64,000 nt of DNA from Mycoavidus cysteinexigens_B (GCA_031963465.1 JASSUG010000002.1:62001-126000); one strand, 5' to 3'; numbered from the stretch's first letter, positions 53,984 through 62,965 are shown. A program made the numbers and translations. Notes: a model not told the origin generated them from the sequence alone.

Positions 53984-56725
53984 TTAGACGAGATGTAAAG
54001 CGGAGTCGCTCACTGCGCCGTGCTGCGCTAAAAACTTTTGATTGATCCGGTTTAAACCTCGTACATCTTGGATAGTGGCCCCGGTCACAGTAAGTGACGC
54101 ATGCGATGAACTCCAGTGCAAAATGACTTGAACTTGATCACCCATTTGATGCACTCGCCAGACGCGAACAGAATAATCTGCACAGCCGGTCACCAGATAG
54201 TCTCCATCAGGGGCGGTGTGCCAGGCGATACTCTTAACTTCTCTCGCAAAACCTCGCACGATCGCTACATACTTCTTACGCTGTGTGTCCCACAGCCTCA
54301 CCGTCTGGTCCTCACTGGCAGAGGCAATCTGTTGTCCGCTGGGCGAATACGCGACGCGATTCACCCGGCCGGTATGCCCCTCTAAAGTGTGGCTGAGCTG
54401 CCCGGTGTGCGTATCCCACAGGCGTACGGTCTGGTCCGCACTTGCTGAGGCGATCTGCTGTCCATTAGGCGAGTACACAACACAACTCACCCACTCAGTA
54501 TGCCCGGCTAAGGTGTAACTGAGTTGTCCACTTTGTGTATCCCACAGCCGCACGGTCTGGTCCGCACTTGCTGAGGCGATCTGCTGTCCATTAGGCGAGT
54601 ACACAACACAACTCACCCACCCAGTATGCCCGGCTAAGGTGTAACTGAGTTGTCCACTTTGTGTATCCCACAGCCGCACGATCTTGTCCCAACTGGCAGA
54701 GGCGATCTGCTGTCCGCTGGGCGAATAAGCGATGCTCTCCACAACGCTGGTATGCCCCCCTAAGATGTGGCTGAGTTGCCCACTGTTTGTGTCCCACAGC
54801 CGCACGGTGTTGTCCCTACTTGCAGAGGCGATCTGCTGTCCATTGGGCGAATACATGACGCTACAAATCGAGTCGGTATGCTCCGCTAAGGCATGACTGA
54901 GTTGCCCATGGTGCGCGTTCCACAGCTGTACGGTGTTGTCCCAACTGGCAGAGGCGATCTGCTGCCCACTGGGTGAGTACACGACGTGATAAACCCGGTT
55001 GGTATGCCCTGCTAAGGTGTGGTTGAGCTGGCCAGAGTGCGCGTCCCACAGCCGTACCGTTTTATCATCGCTCGCAGAGGCGATCTGCTGCCCGTTGGGC
55101 GAATACACGACGCGATTCACTAAGTCGGTATGCACGGCTAAGGGGGGGCTGGGTTGCCCACGCTGCGTATCCCATAGCCGTACCGTTTTGTCATTGCTTA
55201 CTGAGACGATCTGCTGTCCGCTGGGCGAATACACGACGCTATTCACCAAAGAGGTATGCCCGGCTAAGGTGTGGCTGAGCTGCCCACTGTGTGTGTCCCA
55301 CAGCCGCACGGTCTGGTCCCAACTAGCAGAGGCGATTTGCTGTCCGCTGGGTGAATACACGACGCTCTCCACACAATTGGTATGTCCCGTTAAGGTACGG
55401 CTGAGCTGACCAGTATGCGCGTCCCACAGCCGCACCGTATCGTCACTACTAGCAGAGGCGATTTGTTGTCCGTCGGGGGAGTACACAACGCTATTCACCC
55501 AGTAGGTATGTCCCTTTAAGGTGTGTCTGAGCTGCCCGTTGTGTGCGTCCCATAGCCGCACTGTCCCGTCCCTAGCTGCAGAAGCGATTTGTTGTCCGTT
55601 GGGGGAATACACAACGCTATTCACCCAGTTGCTATGCCCTAGTAAGGTGAGGCCGAGCTGCCCAGTGCGCGCGTCCTGCAGCTGCACCTTACCCAAACTT
55701 GCTAAGGCGAGCTGCTGCCCATTGGGCGAGTACGCGACGCTAATAATCGAATTGGAACGCTCCATATAGCGGCGTCTGAGCCGTCCAGTACAAGTGTTCC
55801 ACAGCCACACCATCATGTCCCGGCTTGTAAAAGCGATCTGTTGTCCGTCGAGTGAATACACAATGCTTGTAATTTCGCGGGTACATGTCGCTAAGGTGTG
55901 ACGAACCTCCCAATTCAACGTGTCATAAAGGCGAATCGTGCCGTTTTGAAGTCCTAAAGCAAAGATGCGTCCATCGGGAGAATAAGTGCAGCGGGTCACC
56001 TTACTTTCTTCTTGGAGATACGGCCATTCGCCAAACCGCACTCCTTCCATTTTGGCCCCGCTTAAATTGGCTTGACGCAGCCAAATGGCGCGGAGATTAG
56101 TCCTGCTTAAATCAGCTCCTTGCAATTGAGCAGAATCGAACACCCCATAACTTAAATCTGCGCCAAGGACTTTAATGCCTTTTAAATCCGTCCCATTGAA
56201 CTGCACCCCCGCTTTGACTAACAGCGTTAACGCATTAGCGGCAATGGGTTGCACGTTTTCCGTTTTGGATCTTTCAACCCAGTTCAATAGTGTCTGTTTT
56301 AGTTGTGGTTCTTGTTGGACTTTCTCTTGTAAAAATTGAAATATCTGCGGATCGTTAACAAAGCATATCAGTTCAAAAAGTGAGGATTTTTCTACGATCT
56401 GATCGAGCTGACACAAGTTCGCTAATTTTTGCAATTGACTAAATGCAAATTCTTTTAACTTTTCATCTGAGCTTATTAGTGCTCTTTGATATTTTTCTTG
56501 AATCCTATTTTTGATGAGGTGTAGCTTAAGAACAGGCGAATTGATAGGTTCACCATCGTGAGTGGCGGTAGTTAGCGCTTGAAATAAAGCTTGCTGACTT
56601 AAGAAATCCAGCAGATTTTCCATTTCCTGTCGAATTTCTAACGGGAGTGAGGCAAATGAAGGCGTCGTTGTTTTTAGTGTCGCCGGATAATGCGCAATGG
56701 CAGTATTCGAAATAGAAGTGAGCAT
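53984..56725 (-). CDS. F-box-like/pentapeptide/WD40 repeat protein (15 WD40 units)
   Basis: 913 residues from MLTSISNTAIAHYPATLKTT. F-box-like stretch ASLPLEIRQEMENLLDFLSQ, then a helical region, pentapeptide repeats (GTDLKG, GADLSYG, GADLSRTNLRAIWL) and 15 WD40 units, ending in LNRINQKFLAQHGAVS. The first three WD40 units are degenerate (VWLWNTCTG; VQLQDARTG) and the rest regular. Units 11-13 are nearly identical in DNA, showing recent amplification. Same orientation and spacing as the flanking paralogues, so the cluster grew by tandem duplication. No secretion signal seen. A host-directed function is inferred from architecture only. Confidence 0.84.
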   Translation of the reverse strand: MLTSISNTAIAHYPATLKTTTPSFASLPLEIRQEMENLLDFLSQQALFQALTTATHDGEPINSPVLKLHLIKNRIQEKYQRALISSDEKLKEFAFSQLQKLANLCQLDQIVEKSSLFELICFVNDPQIFQFLQEKVQQEPQLKQTLLNWVERSKTENVQPIAANALTLLVKAGVQFNGTDLKGIKVLGADLSYGVFDSAQLQGADLSRTNLRAIWLRQANLSGAKMEGVRFGEWPYLQEESKVTRCTYSPDGRIFALGLQNGTIRLYDTLNWEVRHTLATCTREITSIVYSLDGQQIAFTSRDMMVWLWNTCTGRLRRRYMERSNSIISVAYSPNGQQLALASLGKVQLQDARTGQLGLTLLGHSNWVNSVVYSPNGQQIASAARDGTVRLWDAHNGQLRHTLKGHTYWVNSVVYSPDGQQIASASSDDTVRLWDAHTGQLSRTLTGHTNCVESVVYSPSGQQIASASWDQTVRLWDTHSGQLSHTLAGHTSLVNSVVYSPSGQQIVSVSNDKTVRLWDTQRGQPSPPLAVHTDLVNRVVYSPNGQQIASASDDKTVRLWDAHSGQLNHTLAGHTNRVYHVVYSPSGQQIASASWDNTVQLWNAHHGQLSHALAEHTDSICSVMYSPNGQQIASASRDNTVRLWDTNSGQLSHILGGHTSVVESIAYSPSGQQIASASWDKIVRLWDTQSGQLSYTLAGHTGWVSCVVYSPNGQQIASASADQTVRLWDTQSGQLSYTLAGHTEWVSCVVYSPNGQQIASASADQTVRLWDTHTGQLSHTLEGHTGRVNRVAYSPSGQQIASASEDQTVRLWDTQRKKYVAIVRGFAREVKSIAWHTAPDGDYLVTGCADYSVRVWRVHQMGDQVQVILHWSSSHASLTVTGATIQDVRGLNRINQKFLAQHGAVSDSALHLV
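54429..54680 (-). repeat. Recent duplication of one WD40-coding unit (2 x 126 bp)
   Basis: 54429-54554 and 54555-54680 differ at a single base that I can see (ACCCACTCAG against ACCCACCCAG, giving Glu or Gly after GHT). The one change falls exactly on a variable surface position. Confidence 0.8.
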
Positions 56726-56835
56726 CAATATTCTCTTGTGTAATTAAAGTGATATCTCTGTGTAATTCATCAAGCTCGCTTCCATTTTCTAATTTAAAAC
56801 GACTGCCTGGCAGGTTTTCCCAGTCTGATGTGCTC

Positions 56836-59712
56836 TTAGCTAATGGCTGAGAGCGGAGGTTTGCACAAAGCACCGCGCTGCGCTAAGAGCTTTTGATTGA
56901 CCTGACTTAATCCTTGCACTCCTTGAAAAACTGTATCAGCTACGTTCAATATGTTATGCGCCGAGCTCCAATGCAGACGTACCTGAGCATGGCCCTCGTC
57001 TTCAATGATCTGCCAAACCCGAACCGATGTATCAGCACAGCCAGTAACCAAATAGGTGCCGCTGGCGGTCACTTGCCAAGCGATACTGTTGACCACGCCT
57101 GTAAAATCCCGCACAACCGCTAAACACCCCCCACTTTGTGTGTCCCACAGCCGTACGGTTCTGTCATAACTCCGAGAGGCGATCCACCGTCCACTGGGCG
57201 AATACACGACGCTCAAGATCCCGTTGGTATGTCCCACTAAGGTTTGGCTGAGTTGCCCACCGCGGGTGTCCCACAACCGCACGGTATTGTCTCGACTCCT
57301 AGAGGCAATCTGCCGTCCATTGGGCGAATACGCGACACTCTCCACCAATTCGGTATGTCCCATTAAGGTGTGTTTAAGCTGTCCACTGAGCGTGTCCCAT
57401 AGCCTCACTGTCCGGCCCTCACTTGTTGAAGCGATCTGCTGTCCGCTAGGTGAATATATGACGCTAGTAATTCGGTGGGTATGCCCCGCTAAGGTGTGGC
57501 TAAGCTGTCCGGTGTGAGCGTCCCACAGTCGCACCGTCCTGTCATAAATCGCAGCAGAGGCGATTTGCTGACCACTGGGCGAATACATGACGCTATTCAC
57601 CTCGCGGTTATGCCCGTCCAAGGTGTGTTTGAGCTGCCCACTGTGTGTGTCCCACAGCCTCACTGTCCGGTCCTCACTTGCTGAAGCGATCTGCTGGCCA
57701 CTGGGCGAATAGACGACGCTCGTCACGCAGTGGGTATGTCCCGCTAAGGTGTGGCTGAGCTGCCCACTGTGTGTGTCCCACAGCCTCACTGTCCAGTCCT
57801 CACTTGCTGAAGCGATCTGCTGGCCACTGGGCGAATAGACGACGCTTCTCACCGCTCGAGTATGTCCCGCTAAGGTGTGGCTGAGCTGCCCACTGTGGGC
57901 GTCCCACAGCCACACCTTATCGTCCCAAACCGCAGCAGAGACGATCTGCTGTCCGCTCGGCGAATAGGCAATACGATTAACCGCGCTGTTATGTCCCGCT
58001 AAGGTGTGTTTGAGCTGCCCGCTAAACGCATCCCACAGCCGCACCGTCTGGTCCGTACTTGCTGAAGCGATCTGCTGGCCACTGGGCGAACACACGACGC
58101 TATTCACCCTGTTGGAATGTCCCGCTATGGTGTGATTGAGTTGCCCGATGTGCGCGTCCCACAGCCGCACCGTCTGGTCCCAACTCGCAGAGGCGATCTG
58201 CTGGCTACTGGGCGAATACACGACGCTAGTAACCCAGCCAGTATGTCCTGCTAAGGTGTGTCTGAGCTGCCCACTGTGCACATCCCACAGTCGTACTGTC
58301 CAGTCCTCACTTGCTGAAGCGATCTGCTGGCCACTGGGCGAATAGACGACGCTCGTCACGCAGTGGGTATGTCCCGCTAAGGTGCGGCTGAGTTGGCCGG
58401 TGTGCGCGTCCCATAGCCGCACCGTCTGGTCCCAACTCGCAGAGGCGATCTGCTGGCTACTGGGCGAATACACGACGCTAGTAACCCAGCCAGTATGTCC
58501 TGCTAAGGTGAGATTGAGCTGCCCAGTGTGCGTGCCCCACAGCCGCACCGTCTTGTCATGACCCGCTGAGGCGATCTGTTGTCCATCGGGCGAATACACA
58601 ACACTGTTCACCGAGCCAATATGTCCTGCTAAGGTGAGACGGAGCTGCCCGTTGTGGGCGTCCCACAGCCGCACCTTATTCCAACTTGCTGAGGCAATTT
58701 GCTGCCCGTTGGGCGAATACGCGACGCAAGTAACCTCGAAGGCATGGCCAGTTAAGGTGTGGCTGAGTTGCCCACTGTGCGTATCCCACAGCCGCACTGT
58801 CTTGTCGCAACTCGCAGAGGCGATCTGCTTTCCGTTGGGTGAATACACGATGCTCATAACCTCGCCGGTATGTCCCACTAGGGTGTGACGAATCTCCCGG
58901 GTTGATGTGTCATAGAGGCGAATCCTGCCATTTTTAAGTCCCACGGCACAGGTACGTCCATTGGGAGAATAAGCGCAGCTTTTGACCACACTTTCTTCTT
59001 GGATATATGGCCACTCACCAAATCGCACTTCTTCCATTGTGGCTCCGCTTAAATTGGCTTGGCGCAGCCAGATGGCATGTAGAGTACTCCTGCTTAAATC
59101 TGCTCCTTGCAATTGCGCGGAATCAAATACCCCATAACTTAAATCTGCGCCAGGCACTTTAATACCTCTTAGGTTCACCCCATTAAACTGTATCCCTGCT
59201 TTGACTAACAGCGTTAACGCGTTGGCAGCTGTGGCTTGTACGTCTTCTGTTTTGGATCTCTCGACCCAGTTCAACAGCATTTGCTTGAGTTGTGGTTCTT
59301 GTCGGACTTTTTCTTGTAGAAATTGAAATATCTGGGGATCATCAACAAAACATATCAGTTCAAAAAGTAGAGGTTTCTCTACAATCTGATCGAGTTGGCA
59401 CAAGTTTGACAATTTTTGTAATTGACTGAAGGCAAATTCTTTTAACTTTTCATCCGAGCTTATCAGCGCCCTTTGGTACTTCGGTTGAATCTTATTTTTG
59501 ATGAGGTGTAGCTTAAGAACAAGTGAATTGATAGGTTCACCATCGTGAGTTGCAGTCGTCAATGCTTTAAATAAGGCCAACTGACTTGAAAAATCCAGTA
59601 GATTTTCTATTTCTTCTCGGACTTCCAAGGGTAATGAGAAAAATGATGGCTTTACAGGTTTTTTTGCTGCTGGATAGTGCAGATTGGTCGGGCTCGAAGT
59701 AGGATATAGCAT
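56836..59712 (-). CDS. F-box-like/pentapeptide/WD40 repeat protein (16 WD40 units)
   Basis: 958 residues from MLYPTSSPTNLHYPAAKKPV. F-box-like FSLPLEVREEIENLLDFSSQ at about residues 25-44, helical region, pentapeptide block (GVNLRG, GADLSYG, GADLSRSTLHAIWL), 16 WD40 units and tail LSQVNQKLLAQRGALC. Units 5 and 7 share GWVTSVVYSPSSQQIAS, and units 6 and 11 share HCVTSVVYSPSG, so unit pairs have been copied within the array. Units 9 and 12 each have one extra residue. It lacks the TTG-ATG start context of its paralogues. The neighbour beyond its start is an IS3 remnant. Confidence 0.84.
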   Translation of the reverse strand: MLYPTSSPTNLHYPAAKKPVKPSFFSLPLEVREEIENLLDFSSQLALFKALTTATHDGEPINSLVLKLHLIKNKIQPKYQRALISSDEKLKEFAFSQLQKLSNLCQLDQIVEKPLLFELICFVDDPQIFQFLQEKVRQEPQLKQMLLNWVERSKTEDVQATAANALTLLVKAGIQFNGVNLRGIKVPGADLSYGVFDSAQLQGADLSRSTLHAIWLRQANLSGATMEEVRFGEWPYIQEESVVKSCAYSPNGRTCAVGLKNGRIRLYDTSTREIRHTLVGHTGEVMSIVYSPNGKQIASASCDKTVRLWDTHSGQLSHTLTGHAFEVTCVAYSPNGQQIASASWNKVRLWDAHNGQLRLTLAGHIGSVNSVVYSPDGQQIASAGHDKTVRLWGTHTGQLNLTLAGHTGWVTSVVYSPSSQQIASASWDQTVRLWDAHTGQLSRTLAGHTHCVTSVVYSPSGQQIASASEDWTVRLWDVHSGQLRHTLAGHTGWVTSVVYSPSSQQIASASWDQTVRLWDAHIGQLNHTIAGHSNRVNSVVCSPSGQQIASASTDQTVRLWDAFSGQLKHTLAGHNSAVNRIAYSPSGQQIVSAAVWDDKVWLWDAHSGQLSHTLAGHTRAVRSVVYSPSGQQIASASEDWTVRLWDTHSGQLSHTLAGHTHCVTSVVYSPSGQQIASASEDRTVRLWDTHSGQLKHTLDGHNREVNSVMYSPSGQQIASAAIYDRTVRLWDAHTGQLSHTLAGHTHRITSVIYSPSGQQIASTSEGRTVRLWDTLSGQLKHTLMGHTELVESVAYSPNGRQIASRSRDNTVRLWDTRGGQLSQTLVGHTNGILSVVYSPSGRWIASRSYDRTVRLWDTQSGGCLAVVRDFTGVVNSIAWQVTASGTYLVTGCADTSVRVWQIIEDEGHAQVRLHWSSAHNILNVADTVFQGVQGLSQVNQKLLAQRGALCKPPLSAIS

Positions 59713-59740
59713 GAATCTTATTTAATGAGGTTGCCCCTAT

Positions 59741-59994
59741 TTAACGCATCCCATAATTGTTTAAATTAGGCTGCCTGATATTGTTGAGGGGCGGCCCAAT
59801 TTTTTCAAACGTCATAGGGCTAACATAATTGAGGGGGAAGTGTAGACGGTAGGCATTGTAAAAGTCAATCCAAGCCACGATTTCATCCATTGCCTCGCGT
59901 TGAGTCGCAAAGGTTTTGCCGTATAAGCGGCCTACTTTGAGCGAACCCCACAGGCTTTCGGTTGGAGCATTATCCCAACGGTCTGCCCGTCTAC
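59741..59994 (-). pseudogene. IS3-family transposase, C-terminal remnant
   Basis: No start codon, but the minus strand reads RADRWDNAPTESLWGSLKVG, RLYGKTFATQREAMDEIVAW and IDFYNAYRLHFPLNYVSPMT before TAA at 59741. This is the end of IS3-type OrfB, including the catalytic glutamate (PTESLWGSLK). It is interrupted on its upstream side by the 135-bp element at 59998. Confidence 0.82.
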
Positions 59995-59997
59995 TCA

Positions 59998-60132
59998 GGA
60001 GAGTGGTCCAAACTGGGAGCTGACGGCCGAAGCAGTGGAAGCGAGTGCGTTGATATTGCCGAACAGCCGCCAGAAAAACTGGGCCATACTCGATCAGTTG
60101 ATTACGTTAGCCCCCAGTTTGGATCACTCTCC
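59998..60132. mobile_element. 135-bp miniature element with GGAGAGTG ends (copy 2)
   Basis: Ends GGAGAGTGGTCCAAACTGGG and, inverted, CCCAGTTTGGATCACTCTCC, with an imperfect terminal repeat of about 24 bases. Same length as copy 1. The minus strand holds a 30-codon frame starting MAQFFWRLFGNINALASTAS that is largely kept in the copies. Inserted beside the IS3 remnant and 76 bases from the hipA stop. Confidence 0.8.
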
Positions 60133-60207
60133 TACCTATGCACATTGCCATTCTGGGAGGTGGCGGGAGGGGTGTCACCTTTGGGCAGAAGATTTTTCAA
60201 TTCTGCG

Positions 60208-61512
60208 TTATTTAAATGAGCGACGCCTGAGGATCTCTAGCACTAACGGCAAATGGTTTATCCGATGTTCAATTTTACGACGTTGCTTAACGGTCAATGG
60301 TAAATGGCGCATTGCCTCTGGCCATAATGCTAGGCACCGCTCAACCGTATCTTTGACAATCCGCGCAGCTAAAGCCGGACTTAAACCCAGTTGCTTGAAG
60401 AGTTCACGGTAAGTCTTCAGGGTCTGTGCGGTGAGTATTGTATCGATTTTTTTGTTGATGGCGAGAGCTGGAGTCTCATCAAAATACAGAAACACAGGGA
60501 CTTGATCATAGGCTGGCGCCAATTCCGGACTGCGGCCATTACGGTAAATGAGCGAAAAATTTTTTAAATGTGCATCCGTATTGCCTAGCAATGTATTGAC
60601 GACCTGTCGACGGATATAAGCTTCAACTTGTTGCTCTCCCTCTGCAGCGGCACGTAATAGTATAGCGGCCAGAGTTTCATAATCAGCAGGTTTACCGTAT
60701 TTCCGTTCAGGCGTCATACTCAACACCTGACAGAAATCTTCGACATGGACACGGCCCCCGCCCGCTTTGCGGTCAAAGCGCCGAACAGCTAAAAACTCTT
60801 TTCCTAGTGACGACTGTGTTTTAACTTGCGATCTTTTGTCTAGCGCAGTGATCGGAGCTAGCCAGCAATCCGCCGTTTCGATCCCAACCACACGAGTCAG
60901 TTCCATTCCAGAAAATTCGGTATAGACCATATCGCTACGGTGTGCTGCAGGAAATTTACCGATAATCGGCTCGCCGCCAATTCCCTCTTCGAAATGCATC
61001 GTATAACGCCGATTCGCATCAAGCGCGGATAAGGCGAGCTTGAACTGTACGCCAGAGAGCGAAAAGGCATCTGCAAGCGGTGCCTCAACTCCCTGAGAGG
61101 GCAAGGCGTTTTTTTTATTTGTATAGTGTTTTAGTCTAACACTTTCCTCTGGCAATTCAGGACGCACAATGACCGCGCCAGGTAAATTATTGCCAGCTGC
61201 AGCCAACAACTCTAGACCGTCATTGATGCTGATATGACGCTCGGCGGCCAGCCACTCTCGCAATGCTCCTTCCGGCAATAAATTATCAAAAAAGGGGGGT
61301 AAACGGCCAAGGCCGCGAGTTAAAACCGTTGCAGATTCGGTGAGTAATTGACGCGTCAGTTGATCGTCACCAAGAACCGTGTAAGCCAGCGATAAAGTAG
61401 GCCGATTCGATTCTGCTAAATAGCTATCGTCTGCCAAAAACTGATAAATATCCCCAAATTGCGACAAAAAGCCAACCCGAGTTTCGTTAAGGTAGACGGC
61501 CAGGAATTTCAT
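60208..61512 (-). CDS. hipA: HipA-family serine/threonine kinase toxin
   Basis: 434 residues. HipA phosphorylates glutamyl-tRNA synthetase in E. coli and causes growth arrest. Visible: N-terminal HipA_N region MKFLAVYLNETRVGFLSQFG; FFDNLLPEGALREWLAAERH; the phosphate-contact loop SLSGVQFKLALSAL; AVRRFDRKAGGGRVHVEDFC; the catalytic loop LLGNTDAHLKNFSLIY (D and N) and the metal-binding LAPAYDQVP. All key motifs are present, so it is probably active. It overlaps hipB by 4 bases (ATGA). The target in this organism is not known. Confidence 0.93.
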   Translation of the reverse strand: MKFLAVYLNETRVGFLSQFGDIYQFLADDSYLAESNRPTLSLAYTVLGDDQLTRQLLTESATVLTRGLGRLPPFFDNLLPEGALREWLAAERHISINDGLELLAAAGNNLPGAVIVRPELPEESVRLKHYTNKKNALPSQGVEAPLADAFSLSGVQFKLALSALDANRRYTMHFEEGIGGEPIIGKFPAAHRSDMVYTEFSGMELTRVVGIETADCWLAPITALDKRSQVKTQSSLGKEFLAVRRFDRKAGGGRVHVEDFCQVLSMTPERKYGKPADYETLAAILLRAAAEGEQQVEAYIRRQVVNTLLGNTDAHLKNFSLIYRNGRSPELAPAYDQVPVFLYFDETPALAINKKIDTILTAQTLKTYRELFKQLGLSPALAARIVKDTVERCLALWPEAMRHLPLTVKQRRKIEHRINHLPLVLEILRRRSFK

Positions 61513-61811
61513 GAGCGCGGGTTCTCAAGCAAGAACTCGATACCCGTTTTGGTTGTGCGCGGCGATAGCGCTCCCTCGCTAGCGATGAAATCCCGAGTCA
61601 ACGGCGCCAAAGCTTTAGGTACCAGCAGCACTTCTGCCCCTACTGCATTAGCCAACGCAATTAGGGTAGACAATTGCGCGTCCACTTCACCGCGCTCAAG
61701 CTGTGACAAGCGCTGGCGAGACCATCCTGTGTTCGCGATGATCTGCGCTGTCTTGATGCCTGCTTGCTTACGCATGGCTCGCAGATGCTGAAAAAGCTCT
61801 TTATAAGACAT
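61509..61811 (-). CDS. hipB: HipB-family antitoxin (XRE-type regulator)
   Basis: 100 residues from the ATG at 61811 (MSYKELFQHLRAMRKQAGIK). The helix-turn-helix is IKTAQIIANTGWSRQRLSQL with EVDAQLSTLIALANAVGAE. The tail is basic and hydrophobic. It would neutralise HipA and repress the operon. An in-frame GTG at 61841 would add ten residues but overlaps the palindromic operator, so the later ATG is preferred. Overlaps hipA. Confidence 0.88.
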   Translation of the reverse strand: MSYKELFQHLRAMRKQAGIKTAQIIANTGWSRQRLSQLERGEVDAQLSTLIALANAVGAEVLLVPKALAPLTRDFIASEGALSPRTTKTGIEFLLENPRS

Positions 61812-61820
61812 ATAATATTG

Positions 61821-61840
61821 TGTCATTTCATAATTTGACA
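61821..61840 (-). promoter_or_regulatory. Candidate HipB operator
   Basis: TGTCA (61821-61825) and TGACA (61836-61840) form an inverted repeat with a 10-base AT-rich spacer, 10 bases upstream of the hipB ATG. A TATAAT on the minus strand (61847-61852) lies just beyond, so a protein bound here would block the promoter. It differs from the E. coli HipB site. Confidence 0.55.
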
Positions 61841-61972
61841 CTTAATTATAGTCCCTTCTAGGGATCTGCATCAGAAAACCTTAACAGGATCTACCCAACT
61901 CAAAGAAACATTCAGTTTAGTAGCCTATAGCGCATGCGGCTCTTGTGCGACGGGCAGAGCATAAGCCATCTA

Positions 61973-62920
61973 TTAGGGTAATTCAGCCACTAATTCCGGC
62001 ACAAGTTCAAAAAGATCGCCCACTAGACCATAATCTGCGACATCAAAGATTGGCGCATCAGGATCTTTATTAATCGCAACAATCACCTTAGCATTTTTCA
62101 TCCCAGCCAAATGCTGAATCGCCCCCGAAATGCCTACCGCCAAATACAGTTGCGGAGCAACGATTTTACCGGTCTGCCCGACTTGATAATCATTAGGAAC
62201 AAAGCCCGCATCAACGGCTGCACGCGAGGCGCCCAAGGCCGCGCCCAATTTATTGGCTAGCGGCTCTAGCAACTTGGTGTAATTTTCTGCAGACCCCAGC
62301 CCGCGCCCGCCCGCTACCACGACTTTCGCCGCTGTCAGTTCCGGGCGATCAAGCTCAGTCAGCTCGCGGCCAATGAATTGAGAGAGGCCTTGATCAGGAG
62401 CCGCTTCGAGCGTTTCAATCGGGGCGCTTTGGCTGTGCATTGCCACTGCGTCAAAGGCTGTGCCGCGCACGGTGAGAACCTTTATCGAGTCATCAGAGTG
62501 CACCGTGGCAATGACATTGCCGGCATAAATAGGCCGCTCGAAGGTATCTGCGTCCAGTACGGCAATCACCTCGGAAATCTGGGCAACATCCAACTTGGCG
62601 GCGATACGCGGCGCAATATTTTTACCATATGCGCTCGCTAATAGCACAATGTGCGAATAAGACGCGGCGATCTTAAGTGCCGTCGTGCTTATATTTTCAG
62701 CTAAGCCATTAGCAAGTTGCATAGCATCCGCTAGCAGCACTTTCGCAACCCCAGCAATCTGCGCCGCCTCGTTGGCCACACTTTGCGCCTGGTGGCCAGC
62801 GACCAACAGATGGAGTTCTTGCCCAGTAAGGTTGGCTAGCTTGGAGGCCACACTCACTGCATTGAGCATGCCTGCCTTCAATTTATGATTATCGTGTTCT
62901 GCAATGAATAAAATTGTCAT
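61973..62920 (-). CDS. etfA: Electron transfer flavoprotein, alpha subunit
   Basis: 315 residues. Passes electrons from acyl-CoA dehydrogenases to ETF:quinone oxidoreductase. The FAD-binding C-terminal half is clear: VVAGGRGLGSAENYTKLLEP, GAALGASRAAVDAGFVPNDY, QVGQTGKIVAPQLYLAVGIS, GAIQHLAGMKNAKVIVAINK, DPDAPIFDVADYGLVGDLFE (landmarks at about residues 202-305). It lies 45 bases after etfB. Confidence 0.97.
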   Translation of the reverse strand: MTILFIAEHDNHKLKAGMLNAVSVASKLANLTGQELHLLVAGHQAQSVANEAAQIAGVAKVLLADAMQLANGLAENISTTALKIAASYSHIVLLASAYGKNIAPRIAAKLDVAQISEVIAVLDADTFERPIYAGNVIATVHSDDSIKVLTVRGTAFDAVAMHSQSAPIETLEAAPDQGLSQFIGRELTELDRPELTAAKVVVAGGRGLGSAENYTKLLEPLANKLGAALGASRAAVDAGFVPNDYQVGQTGKIVAPQLYLAVGISGAIQHLAGMKNAKVIVAINKDPDAPIFDVADYGLVGDLFELVPELVAELP

Positions 62921-62965
62921 GTCGCTGCTTTTTCGTGATCTAAAAATCTACCTGGCTCTAAACAG

